From: Niastella soli
GTDB taxonomy: Bacteria > Bacteroidota > Bacteroidia > Chitinophagales > Chitinophagaceae
Direction: 5' to 3'
DNA: 64,000 nt
NCBI RefSeq assembly: GCF_017742245.1
Contig: NZ_JAGHKO010000004.1
Coordinates: forward strand, 806,001-870,000
The notes below the pieces were generated by a model that worked only from the letters and a program-made list of their open reading frames with translations, made no database searches and was not told the DNA's origin. Shown piece after piece: positions 17,794 through 26,429 of the stretch. The translations under genes were made by a program, and so were the position numbers. Within the stretch, counting starts at the first letter, position 1, and each line of letters opens with the position of its first letter.

Positions 17794-18990
17794 CTAACTG
17801 CCGAATAAGGATACAATGGCTTTACCGCCCATGAGGCCCATGATCACTACTACTATCCAGCCGGCCACCGATAACCAGACCGGATGTTTGTAATCACCAA
17901 TAAGTTTCTTTTTAAGAACGGCTGTCAGGAGCAGGGCCATTGACACAGGTAAGATCAATCCATTGAGCGCACCGGCGATTACCAGTATTTGCACGGCGCC
18001 CTGTTGGAGGAAAGTAAAAATGCCCATGGAGATCAAAATGAAAAGCGAAGTAATAAGACGCTGGTATTTTTCAAACACCGGATGCAGTGTGCGTAAAAAA
18101 GAAACGGAGGTATAGGCAGAACCCACTACCGAGGTAATCGCAGCGCTCCACAGTACGATGCCAAAGATGCGGTACCCCACCTCCCCTGCTGCAATTTGAA
18201 AAACGGAAGCGGCCGGGTTATCAGGGTTCAACACACCACCGCTTGTTACCACCCCCAGCGCGGCCATGAATAACAGTATGCGCATGGTAGAAGCAATCAG
18301 GATAGCACTTACACTGCTGCGTGATACCTGGGGCAATTGTTGTTGCCCTTTTATGCCGGCATCCAGCAACCGGTGTGCCCCGGCAAAACTGATATAACCG
18401 CCTACGGTACCACCTACCAGGGTTACAATAGCAGTTGTATTGGTAGTAACAGGGACAAACGACCGATAAACGGCTTCCGCCACCGGCGGGTGCGAGCTGA
18501 TGGCTACATACAGGGTTAAACCGATCATTACAAAACCGAGGATCTTGGCAAACCAATCCATGGCCACTCCGGCTTCTTTAAACCAGAAGATAAAAAGCGC
18601 AATGGCTGCACTGATGCCAGCGCCTATCACCGGGTGTTTGAGATCGGTATCAAAGGGATATACCACATTCATGCCTAATCCGGCGCCGGCTACATTACCA
18701 ATGTTAAATACCAGTCCGCCCGCTACAATCAATACAGCTAACAAATAACCCATGCCGGGTAATAAAGTATTGGCCAGGTCCTGTGCCCGCATTTCAGTAA
18801 CGGCAATAATGCGCCATACGTTCAGTTGGGCAGCTATATCCAATAAAATGGAAACCAGTATTACAAAGCCAAAACTGGTCAGCAGCTGTTGCGTGAATAC
18901 GGTGGTTTGGGTAATAAATCCGGGACCTATGGCGGAGGTGGCCATTAGGAATGCGGCGCCTAGTATTACTGAACGGGTGGATGATTTCAC
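17794..18990 (-). CDS. Nramp-related transporter of the 5-oxoprolinase cluster (YcsG-like)
   Basis: A 398-residue membrane protein with about eleven helices and an Nramp-like fold. The first helix has the conserved GPGF (residues 23-26), but the metal-binding DPGN that should follow is absent (the region reads ITQTTVFTQQ). The TM6 MPH motif is also missing (the region reads GGYISFAGAHR). It is the last gene of the run pxpB-pxpC-pxpA, as YcsG is next to YcsF in Bacillus. The likely cargo is therefore not a transition metal; import of 5-oxoproline or a related amide, or of a cofactor cation, is inference from context. Confidence 0.85.
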   Translation of the reverse strand: MKSSTRSVILGAAFLMATSAIGPGFITQTTVFTQQLLTSFGFVILVSILLDIAAQLNVWRIIAVTEMRAQDLANTLLPGMGYLLAVLIVAGGLVFNIGNVAGAGLGMNVVYPFDTDLKHPVIGAGISAAIALFIFWFKEAGVAMDWFAKILGFVMIGLTLYVAISSHPPVAEAVYRSFVPVTTNTTAIVTLVGGTVGGYISFAGAHRLLDAGIKGQQQLPQVSRSSVSAILIASTMRILLFMAALGVVTSGGVLNPDNPAASVFQIAAGEVGYRIFGIVLWSAAITSVVGSAYTSVSFLRTLHPVFEKYQRLITSLFILISMGIFTFLQQGAVQILVIAGALNGLILPVSMALLLTAVLKKKLIGDYKHPVWLSVAGWIVVVIMGLMGGKAIVSLFGS

Positions 18991-19033
18991 AAGCAGTTTA
19001 TTGTTATAAGTTTTAAATCCGGGTTCTAAGTTT

Positions 19034-19084
19034 AAGTTATTGAGTTAAACTAACAAACTAAAAAACTAACAAACTCAATAACTT
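19034..19084. repeat. AACTCAATAACTT hairpin repeat at the pxpA stop codon
   Basis: AAGTTATTGAGTT (19034-19046) and AACTCAATAACTT (19072-19084) are perfect inverted copies, 13 bp, around a loop made of AACTAACAAACT words. The right arm includes the pxpA stop codon. The word family (AACTAACAAACT, CAATAACTTAATAACT) recurs at 20825-20905, 28290-28345, 34780-34975 and 61305-61345. Confidence 0.75.
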
Positions 19085-19836
19085 GCTATTTCAATCCCGG
19101 ATGCCTCTAACATACTCCTGATCTCCTTTACAAAAGACAAAGCATGTAAACTATCGCTATGCACACAGACCGTCTCCGCTACAAGAGGCACGGTCTTTCC
19201 ATTTAAACTTGTCACGCTTTGCGTTTGTACCATTTGCAATACCTGTTGTAATGCCTGTTCGGTATTGCTTAACAACGCCTGCGGATGCGTGCGGGGCGTA
19301 AGATGTCCATCATCCTGGTAGGTGCGATCGGCAAAAACTTCACTGCGGGTTGTAAGTCCGGTGGCGGTTGCGGCCTGAATCAATTTACTGCCCGACAACC
19401 CATACAGCACCAGGTGCGGATCAAAATCATATACAGCTTTGCAAATAACCTCCGCCATCCTTTCATCTTTAGCCGCCATATTATACAAGGCACCATGCGG
19501 TTTTACATGATGCAGGCGGGTATGCAATACCTTTAAAAATGCATCCAGTGCGCCAATCTGGTATACTACCAATTCATAAATGGCTGAGGGTGACAACTCC
19601 ATATTGGTGCGGCCAAAATTATCCCGATCGGGAAAACCGGGGTGGGCGCCAATAGCTATGCCGGTCCCGGCAGCAGCTTCTGCCAGGGTGTACATTGTAT
19701 TCGTATCACCGGCATGGAATCCACAAGCCAGGTTAATACTGCTAACGTACGATAACAGCAACCTGTCCTTTTCAATATCATATGGCCACAGGTGAGTGCT
19801 CTCCCCCATGTCGCAGTTAATGTCGATACTTAACAT
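19075..19836 (-). CDS. pxpA: 5-oxoprolinase subunit PxpA
   Basis: A 253-residue LamB/YcsF family protein, full length. The N-terminal signature IDINCDMGES and the LACGFHAGDTNTM block hold the conserved Asp/Glu/His residues; HVKPHGALYN and the FADRTYQDDGHLTPR region are also diagnostic. PxpA works with PxpB and PxpC to open 5-oxoproline (pyroglutamate) to glutamate at the cost of ATP in the cytoplasm, removing a damage product of glutamine. Its start overlaps the end of pxpC by seven bases, which indicates translational coupling. Confidence 0.95.
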   Translation of the reverse strand: MLSIDINCDMGESTHLWPYDIEKDRLLLSYVSSINLACGFHAGDTNTMYTLAEAAAGTGIAIGAHPGFPDRDNFGRTNMELSPSAIYELVVYQIGALDAFLKVLHTRLHHVKPHGALYNMAAKDERMAEVICKAVYDFDPHLVLYGLSGSKLIQAATATGLTTRSEVFADRTYQDDGHLTPRTHPQALLSNTEQALQQVLQMVQTQSVTSLNGKTVPLVAETVCVHSDSLHALSFVKEIRSMLEASGIEIASY

Positions 19837-20822
19837 ACCATGCTATTCAGGCGCTCCATACAGGCGCGTTGTAAAATATTTAATTCCTGTTGCTGGGCAA
19901 TCAGCAGTTGCTCGGCTTTGTCAATATCTGTTCTTATAAAATGAATGCAGTCGCTGGGTCGTAGTTGTGCCAGTTTAGGCAAATGGGCCGAGATCACATG
20001 ACCGATACGGGGATAGCCCCCTGTTGTCTGGTGATCGGCCATCAGCACGATCAGCTGACCATTGGGCAATAACTGGATAGTGCCAAAACTAACGGCCGAA
20101 CTCACCAGTTCAGTATTCTGATGCCGTTTCAGATCAACACCCTTTAGCTGATAACCCATGCGGTCTGAGAAGGGATGAATAGTAAAATTATCTTCCACCA
20201 TTGCATCTTTCGACTGGTTGGTGAGCTGTTCCCATTCATTTCCGGGTATAAAGAAGATCTCGTTGGGATGTTCGTAGGTATTGCCGGTATCTACGCCCCA
20301 TTTCAACGCTTCAAATTCTTTACCGGGTTTCAGTAATCCGGCAAAGTATATACTGGTTTCCTTAAAAGAAATTTCATCGCCTTTTTCCAGTTTACGGCCA
20401 TGAAAACCACCGGCGGCGGCTTTCAAATGGGTGCTATAGCTGTTCAGCCATTTACTTACACAAAACCCGCCATGTACTGCCAGGTAACACCTGCTTCCAT
20501 TTTGCAGTTTTGGGAAATGCAGGATGGCATTTTTGCGTACAACAATGGGATGCCATAAAGGCACCGGTTCATCATTGAGCATGGCGTTATAGTTACCACC
20601 GGTAATACTGATGAGGGTATTTTGTTCAAACAGAAATTGGGCCCCAGGAAAGTGGATTTCAATAACAGCCTCGTTGGTATCATTCCCTACCAGCATATTG
20701 GCCACCTGGGCGGCATAACGGTCCATAACCCCGCCCCTGTTAATACCTAGCCGGCTGTATCCAGCACGGCCCTGGTCCTGTAACGTGTCTAATAGTCCGG
20801 GTTTAATAATAGTTAAAGACAT
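19830..20822 (-). CDS. pxpC: 5-oxoprolinase subunit PxpC
   Basis: A 330-residue member of the KipA/biotin-dependent carboxyltransferase-like family, the usual length for PxpC. The N-terminal LLDTLQDQGRAGYSRLGI and GGVMDRYAAQVANMLVGN blocks, the GFHGRKLEKGD block and the near-C-terminal MADHQTTGGYPRIG block are all typical. It forms the 5-oxoprolinase complex with PxpA and PxpB. It is separated from pxpB upstream by 70 bp of word repeat and overlaps pxpA downstream by seven bases. In isolation it could be misnamed urea amidolyase-related or KipI antagonist. Confidence 0.94.
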   Translation of the reverse strand: MSLTIIKPGLLDTLQDQGRAGYSRLGINRGGVMDRYAAQVANMLVGNDTNEAVIEIHFPGAQFLFEQNTLISITGGNYNAMLNDEPVPLWHPIVVRKNAILHFPKLQNGSRCYLAVHGGFCVSKWLNSYSTHLKAAAGGFHGRKLEKGDEISFKETSIYFAGLLKPGKEFEALKWGVDTGNTYEHPNEIFFIPGNEWEQLTNQSKDAMVEDNFTIHPFSDRMGYQLKGVDLKRHQNTELVSSAVSFGTIQLLPNGQLIVLMADHQTTGGYPRIGHVISAHLPKLAQLRPSDCIHFIRTDIDKAEQLLIAQQQELNILQRACMERLNSMVC

Positions 20823-20824
20823 GG

Positions 20825-20905
20825 GCTAGTTTCTGAGTTGGTTGGTTATTGAGTGTTTGCGTTATTAAATTAAGGAGCCATGCACACACAAACTAAATAA
20901 CTGAA
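20825..20905. repeat. GGTTATTGAGT word repeat between pxpB and pxpC
   Basis: The words GAGTTGGTTGGTTATTGAGT on the left and AACTAAATAACTGAATAACT on the right form an imperfect inverted repeat that spans the 70-bp gap and enters the 3' end of pxpB. It belongs to the same word family as 19034-19084. Confidence 0.6.
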
Positions 20906-21654
20906 TAACTTACAAACTCTTCTTTTGTTATCGCATAAAATTGGACCCGGTCGCCAGCCTGTAATTTCACTGGTTCGGGTGCAAAGGGATCAAATAATCG
21001 GAGGGGTGTGCGGCCAACGATCTGCCAGCCACCAGGACTATTTAAAGGATAGATCCCGGTTTGTGAACCTGCAATTCCAACACTTCCGGCCAAAACGGGT
21101 GAAGGAGTTTGTTTTCGTGGGGCTGCAATTCTTTCATCCACCTCACCCATGTAGGAAAAACCAGGCAGAAAACCGATCATGTATACATTATAAATAGTGT
21201 CGGTGTGAATGGCAACCACTTCCTGTTCGGTGAGTTGGGTTGACCGGGCCAGGGCAGCCAGATCGGGCCCATAGCCTGCTTCGTAACAGACCGGGATTTG
21301 TATCAGCTCCCGGGCAGCCTGTTTGGTTTGAACTGTTTTCTCAAATGCTTGTTGTAATTTATCGGCGACCCAGGCATAGGCGGTGCTGGCTGGATTATAA
21401 TATTTTTTAATAAGGACAGGATTATACAACACAGTAAGTGAGCTGTACGCTACCAGACAATCCTTTAGCCCTTCAAACGGATGAGCCAGCAGCCAATGCT
21501 GCATGGCCAGTGCCTTTTGATTCAGGGGCTCGCTGATGGAGTTGCCCATGTCAAAAGTTACGGCCGAATCTCCCAGTGGAAATATTTTGTATTGGCTGAT
21601 CACCTTAGAGTTGGAAATGGTTGAAGTTAATTTTTTTAGCACACAACCGTACAT
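20893..21654 (-). CDS. pxpB: 5-oxoprolinase subunit PxpB
   Basis: A 253-residue KipI/PxpB family protein, first gene of the 5-oxoprolinase run on this strand. The core begins at about residue 23 with IFPLGDSAVTFDMG; the family block GFLPGFSYMGEVD and the IYPLNSPGGWQIVGRTP block are clear, with the Pro/Arg-rich active-site region between (RIAAPRKQTPSPVLAGS). The first 20 residues are not conserved-looking, so the true start may be an internal codon. It forms a complex with PxpC and, with PxpA, hydrolyses 5-oxoproline with ATP. Confidence 0.93.
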   Translation of the reverse strand: MYGCVLKKLTSTISNSKVISQYKIFPLGDSAVTFDMGNSISEPLNQKALAMQHWLLAHPFEGLKDCLVAYSSLTVLYNPVLIKKYYNPASTAYAWVADKLQQAFEKTVQTKQAARELIQIPVCYEAGYGPDLAALARSTQLTEQEVVAIHTDTIYNVYMIGFLPGFSYMGEVDERIAAPRKQTPSPVLAGSVGIAGSQTGIYPLNSPGGWQIVGRTPLRLFDPFAPEPVKLQAGDRVQFYAITKEEFVSYSVI

Positions 21655-21821
21655 TTTGTCATAAATATCACGGTATTATATTTTTATTACGCTGATTAGT
21701 ACTGGTTTCCACTTATTTTTTTGTTAGGAATACAACCTTTTTACCTTGTATAACAGCTTGTTTTAAAGATAGCCAATAACCGACATTTAGGCACGTTATA
21801 GTATTGTCCGATAAGTATCAA

Positions 21822-21853
21822 TTTGTTGTTTTCGTTGTTATACATTAAACTTG
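21822..21853 (+). promoter_or_regulatory. Likely promoter of topA
   Basis: TTTG (21822-21825) and TAAACTTG (21846-21853) are 20 bases apart and match the Bacteroidota -33 element fully and the -7 element in seven of eight positions. This leaves a leader of about 160 bases before topA. The rest of 21655-22023 has no gene. Confidence 0.5.
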
Positions 21854-22023
21854 CACGCCAGCAACTATGATTTTCTGCCCCCAGTGAAGCTAAAATTCAA
21901 TAAAACAGTGCATTGAATTTTAATGAAATAGCTAGTTTTAACCTGGTTGAACCGGTTATTCAACCATTTTATGATCCTGGGCAGGGATTGTAAAAAAATG
22001 CATATAAACCATTTATAGAACCT

Positions 22024-24624
22024 ATGGCGAAGAATTTATTGATCGTTGAGTCTCCTGCGAAAGCCAAAACCATCGAAAAGATCCTTGGGAAGGATTTCGA
22101 GGTAAAGAGTTGTTTTGGGCATATCCGCGACCTGGAAAAGGAGGAAATGGGTATTGACATTAAGAATGGTTATCAACCCCGGTATAAAATTCCCGACGAT
22201 AAATCAAAAGTTGTTCAGGAGCTAAAAAGCCTCGCCAGGAAAAGTGACGAAGTTTGGCTGGCAACGGATGAGGACCGTGAGGGAGAAGCCATCAGCTGGC
22301 ATTTGTGTGAGGTCTTAGGCCTGGATCCATCAACTACCAAACGCATTGTTTTTCATGAAATTACCAAGCCTGCCATTCAACAGGCGGTATCCAGCCCTCG
22401 GTTGTTGGATATGAACCTGGTAAACGCCCAGCAGGCCCGCCGCGTGCTTGACCGTATTGTGGGTTTTGAACTGAGCCCGGTCTTATGGCGGAAGATGAGC
22501 ATGAAGAACAACCTGAGCGCTGGCCGGGTACAGAGTGTGGCCGTACGCCTGATCGCGGAACGCGAGCGTGAGATCAACGCTTTTACCGCTACCAGCACCT
22601 TTAAAATTGAAGCCTTTTTCACTGCCAACGATACTACCGGTAAAAATGTAACCTTCATTGCAGAAGGTAAAAAATACAATGCTGCAGAAGACGCCGAACG
22701 TTTTCTGCAATCCTGTTTTGGCGCTAAGTATAAGGTGAACGATATCCAGGTTAAACCGGCCAAAAAATCACCGGCAGCACCTTTCACCACTTCTACCCTG
22801 CAACAGGAAGCATCCCGTAAACTGGGCTTTTCTGTTAGCCGCACCATGCGGGTAGCGCAAACCCTGTACGAAAGTGGTAAGATCACCTACATGCGTACCG
22901 ACAGCGTGAACCTGAGTGATACCGCCATGGGCGATATCCGCAAACAGATCTCCGGTTCGTATGGTAATAATTATTATCAGCCCCGCAAATACAAGAACAG
23001 GAACGAATCGGCACAGGAAGCGCACGAAGCCATCAGGCCTACTTATATGGACAGCAGCACGCTGGAGGATGCCGATTTTGACGGCCGCCGCCTGTACGAG
23101 CTGATCTGGAAACGTACCATGGCTAGCCAGATGGCGGATGCCGAACTGGAAAGGACCATTGCCAAAATAGAAATTTCTACTAATAAAGAAGAGTTAACGG
23201 CCAGCGGGGAAGTATTGAAATTTGATGGCTTTTTAAAAGTATACCGCGAAGACCGTGACGAAGAGGATATTACAGATGATGAGCAACAGGAAGGTATGTT
23301 GCCCCCATTAACAGTAAACCAGCAATTGCCTTTAAAAGAAATGAAGGCCACCGAGCGATTCAGCCGTCCTTCCCCCAGATATACGGAAGCTTCGCTGGTA
23401 AAGAAACTGGAAGAACTGGGTATTGGCCGACCTTCTACTTATGCGCCCACCATTTCTACCATTCAAAAACGGGGTTATGTGGAGAGACGCGATAAAGATG
23501 CGATCAAACGCGATTTCCGCATACTTACTTTAAAGAACGATCAGATCAGCAAGGTTACCGAACAGGAAAACACCGGGGCCGAAAAAGCCAAGTTGTTCCC
23601 CAGCGATCTGGGCCTGGTGGTGACCGACTTCTTAAAACAATACTTTGACGATATCATGGATTATGGGTTTACTGCCCGTATTGAAAATGAATTCGATGAA
23701 GTGGCTGCCGGCAAACTGAAGTGGAACAGCATGATCGACGATTTTTATATTCCCTTTAAAAAAGACGTTGATAATACCATTGAAACGGCAGAACGGATAA
23801 AAGGGGAACGTGAACTGGGGATCGATCCGCAAAGTGGAAAAAAGATCGTGGCCCGGATGGCCCGCTTTGGTCCCATTGTACAGATCGGCGAAGCAAATGA
23901 TGAAGAGAAACCACGCTTTGCCGGGTTAAGAAAAGGACAGAGTATTGAGACCATTACTTACGAAGAGGCTATGCAGTTGTTTGAACTGCCCAAAACCTTA
24001 GGCGAACAGGATGGTCAGGAAATATCTGTGAACCTGGGCCGTTTTGGTCCTTATATAAAATGGGGCGAGCAGAATATTTCCATGCCCCGTGGCGAAGATC
24101 CATTCAGCCTCACCATAGAAAGAGCTATGGAACTGATAGGCGAAAAACAAAAAGCCGACGCGCCTATTGCGCATTACGATACAAAACCGGTGACAAAAGG
24201 TACTGGTCGTTTTGGTCCGTTCATTAAATGGAACGACATGTACATCAACGTACCCCGGCGTTACAATTTTGAAGCACTGAGCCAGTCAGACATTAATGAG
24301 CTGATTGAAGCCAAGATCAAAAAAGAAGAGAACCGGTATATTCAAAACTGGCCCGATGAAAAGATTTCGATTGAAAATGCCCGTTGGGGTCCGGTATTGA
24401 AATTCGGTAAAAAGATCTTGAAAGTGGGCAAGAAAGCCGATGATACCAAATACACGGCAGAAGAATTAAGCACGGTGCCATTGGATGATATAAAGAAAAT
24501 GATCGAAGCACAGGTACCCAATGCATTTGCCAAGAAAGCAGCGGCTAAAAAAGCACCCACTAAAAAAGCAGCAGCTAAAAAGGATGCAACCAAAAAAGCA
24601 GCGCCTAAAAAGAAATCCAAATAG
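22024..24624 (+). CDS. topA: DNA topoisomerase I
   Basis: An 866-residue type IA topoisomerase that relaxes negative supercoils by single-strand passage. The TOPRIM domain is at the N-terminus (LLIVESPAKAKTIEKILG with E9; TDEDREG with D82 and D84 for Mg). The catalytic tyrosine is Tyr289 in ITYMRTDS. GRVQSVAVRLIAERE and RPSTYAPTISTIQKRGYVE are also typical. The C-terminus has no Cys4 zinc fingers; instead there are about four repeats with an R/K-FGP-like core (ARFGPIVQIG, GRFGPYIKWG, GRFGPFIKWN, ARWGPVLKFG). The end is a Lys/Ala tail (about 833-866), a DNA-binding feature. Own promoter and terminator. Confidence 0.97.
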   Translation: MAKNLLIVESPAKAKTIEKILGKDFEVKSCFGHIRDLEKEEMGIDIKNGYQPRYKIPDDKSKVVQELKSLARKSDEVWLATDEDREGEAISWHLCEVLGLDPSTTKRIVFHEITKPAIQQAVSSPRLLDMNLVNAQQARRVLDRIVGFELSPVLWRKMSMKNNLSAGRVQSVAVRLIAEREREINAFTATSTFKIEAFFTANDTTGKNVTFIAEGKKYNAAEDAERFLQSCFGAKYKVNDIQVKPAKKSPAAPFTTSTLQQEASRKLGFSVSRTMRVAQTLYESGKITYMRTDSVNLSDTAMGDIRKQISGSYGNNYYQPRKYKNRNESAQEAHEAIRPTYMDSSTLEDADFDGRRLYELIWKRTMASQMADAELERTIAKIEISTNKEELTASGEVLKFDGFLKVYREDRDEEDITDDEQQEGMLPPLTVNQQLPLKEMKATERFSRPSPRYTEASLVKKLEELGIGRPSTYAPTISTIQKRGYVERRDKDAIKRDFRILTLKNDQISKVTEQENTGAEKAKLFPSDLGLVVTDFLKQYFDDIMDYGFTARIENEFDEVAAGKLKWNSMIDDFYIPFKKDVDNTIETAERIKGERELGIDPQSGKKIVARMARFGPIVQIGEANDEEKPRFAGLRKGQSIETITYEEAMQLFELPKTLGEQDGQEISVNLGRFGPYIKWGEQNISMPRGEDPFSLTIERAMELIGEKQKADAPIAHYDTKPVTKGTGRFGPFIKWNDMYINVPRRYNFEALSQSDINELIEAKIKKEENRYIQNWPDEKISIENARWGPVLKFGKKILKVGKKADDTKYTAEELSTVPLDDIKKMIEAQVPNAFAKKAAAKKAPTKKAAAKKDATKKAAPKKKSK

Positions 24625-24680
24625 TGAAGGACTGGAATGTGGATTAAAATGCAAGGGCGAAAATATATTATGGAAAGGTA

Positions 24681-24708
24681 AAGGGGCTAAATTGCCCCTT
24701 TCTTTTTG
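24681..24708 (+). terminator. Terminator of topA
   Basis: AAGGGGC and GCCCCTT form the stem around TAAATT, followed by TCTTTTT. It ends just before the ATG at 24710, which argues for a later start of the next gene. Confidence 0.85.
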
Positions 24709-24760
24709 AATGGTGGCAAAGAAAAACCATTTACAATTCATCACAAGCTTTCAACCAGCC

Positions 24761-25309
24761 ATGCTTAACCTGAAATACCACCTTACGGAAGAAGAATATT
24801 TTGATTACAATTATTACACGGCGTGGGCAGCGCCTGAAAAGAAGAATTACCGGCTGTGGTATTATCTGCGGGTTTTTATGTTGTATGCAGCGGTGGCCGG
24901 CTTATACATTTTTAGCCGCCGTTCAGAACAGATCTTTATTGACCTTATCATATTTAGCGTTATTGCTACCATTTATTTCTTAATGGTGCCCTATCTTATA
25001 AAACGGTCTATTTTACGCAGGGTGAAAAACATTCTTTCCAAACCCGAGAACCAGCATGTGCTGGAAGAAGCCGAAGTGGTGCTCACCGATACCGGCATCG
25101 TAGATAAAGACAATGCCTCGGAAAGTAAATACAGCTGGGAAGCTATCGTGAAAAAAGCCGAAACCCCAGCCTGTTACTATTTGTATACAAACTCTTATCA
25201 TGCCATTGTTATCCCCAGGCGCGTGATAGCAACCACTCAGGATAAACTGGAGCTGGAACGGTTATTTAACCAGCATTTACCACTGAATTCAGAGTTCCCC
25301 ACAAAGTGA
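24761..25309 (+). CDS. YcxB-like C-terminal domain membrane protein
   Basis: A protein of about 182 residues. Starting at ATG 24761 it opens with MLNLKYHLTEEEYFDYNYY; a longer frame from ATG 24710 is possible, but that codon touches the topA terminator. Two membrane segments (about residues 34-50 and 58-79 from the later start) precede a cytoplasmic domain. The domain has the YcxB pattern: a beta-rich stretch with VVLTDTGIVD, SKYSWEAIVKKAET, then YYLYTNSYHAIVIPRRV. The biological role of YcxB proteins is not established. Confidence 0.8.
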   Translation: MLNLKYHLTEEEYFDYNYYTAWAAPEKKNYRLWYYLRVFMLYAAVAGLYIFSRRSEQIFIDLIIFSVIATIYFLMVPYLIKRSILRRVKNILSKPENQHVLEEAEVVLTDTGIVDKDNASESKYSWEAIVKKAETPACYYLYTNSYHAIVIPRRVIATTQDKLELERLFNQHLPLNSEFPTK

Positions 25310-25396
25310 AGAAACTTTGTGGATAACATTTTTATTGATATCTTTTGTAAGATTCCGAAATTGAATCGGTTAAACGGCAAGAACTGAAGATACACA

Positions 25397-26329
25397 ATGG
25401 AAGAAAACAAAGAAATATCGGCCTTGTTCCATTTGATTGATGATCCGGATGAAGAAGTATTCAATGTGGTATCAACGCGCATAATCGATTTCGGGAAAGG
25501 GATCATCCCCAATCTCGAAAACTTGTGGGAGAACACTATAAGCGAAGATGTGCAGGAACGAATTGAGATGTTGATACACCGACTGCATTACCGCGATCTG
25601 ACGGAAGAACTAACGCAATGGAATAACAACACACACCAGGACCTTCTCACTGGTGCACTATTGGTTGCCCGCTTTCAATTCCCCGACCTGGTTCCCGCAC
25701 AGGTTTACCAGGAAGTTGAAAAATTACGTCGCAATATCTGGTTGGAACTGAACAGCTACCTCACTCCCCTGGAGCAGGTAAATGTGGTCACCAGCATTTT
25801 ATACAATTATTTCAACTTACGAGGGGCAGAGATCGGTTATCAAAACCCGGATGAATTCCTGATCAATAAACAACTGGAATCAAAACGCGGCAATACCATT
25901 GCCAATGGCATCCTATACCTCATATTGTGCGAATTGCTCGATGTGCCGGTTCGTGCCATCAATATACCGCACCAGTTTGTGCTGGGTTATTTTAAAACAG
26001 ATTACGACTTTACCCGTCATGTGGAGAATCCGTTGTATAAAACAGAGTTCTTCATTGATCCCATGAGCGGACAGGTATTCACGCATAAAGATGTAGAGAA
26101 TTACTTCAAGCGCATAAACGTGGCTCCGTCGGCCGGTTACTTCAAACAGCTTTCCAATAAGCGGGTGATCCAGTTTATGATGGAAGAGTTCAGCAAATGC
26201 TTTACGGATGAGAAGAACAGTTACAAACAAAAAGAGTTGCTGGCGCTTTCAGAGTTGATCACTATTGAAGAAAAACCTGATACTTCAGATACAGATACAG
26301 ACACGGACGCTGATCCTGAGAACGAATAA
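25397..26329 (+). CDS. Transglutaminase-like protein (SirB1/Transglut_core2 type)
   Basis: A 310-residue cytoplasmic protein. The N-terminal 90 residues are helical with HEAT-like spacing (SALFHLIDDPDEEVFNVVS). The middle part fits the transglutaminase-like SirB1 N-terminal domain: VTSILYNYFNLRG, a run SKRGNTIANGILYLILCELLDVP-like block (the core is GNTIANGILYLILCEL), and PHQFVLGYF with the His. The catalytic Cys of true transglutaminases is not evident at the usual place. The last 20 residues are a Asp/Thr-rich acidic tail. Relatives are often found without known function. It is followed by a strong hairpin. Confidence 0.8.
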   Translation: MEENKEISALFHLIDDPDEEVFNVVSTRIIDFGKGIIPNLENLWENTISEDVQERIEMLIHRLHYRDLTEELTQWNNNTHQDLLTGALLVARFQFPDLVPAQVYQEVEKLRRNIWLELNSYLTPLEQVNVVTSILYNYFNLRGAEIGYQNPDEFLINKQLESKRGNTIANGILYLILCELLDVPVRAINIPHQFVLGYFKTDYDFTRHVENPLYKTEFFIDPMSGQVFTHKDVENYFKRINVAPSAGYFKQLSNKRVIQFMMEEFSKCFTDEKNSYKQKELLALSELITIEEKPDTSDTDTDTDADPENE

Positions 26330-26348
26330 CGAATATCTCTTTAAATAG

Positions 26349-26382
26349 AAAGGTGAGTTGCTCTTGAGGGCAACTCACCTTT
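26349..26382. terminator. Bidirectional terminator
   Basis: AAAGGTGAGTTGC and GCAACTCACCTTT form a 13-bp perfect stem with loop TCTTGAGG between two convergent genes. Confidence 0.85.
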
Positions 26383-26429
26383 GTAATTTATGGGTGAGCC
26401 CCTTTTAAAGGGGACCCTCCCGGTATAAC

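Noticed and set aside
17559-17816. Minus-strand frame of 85 codons over the TGGCG repeat
   Set aside because: It is made of repeat DNA and overlaps the end of the transporter gene.
24710-24760. Longer start of the YcxB-like gene
   Set aside because: The ATG touches the T run of the topA terminator and the added residues are not conserved-looking.
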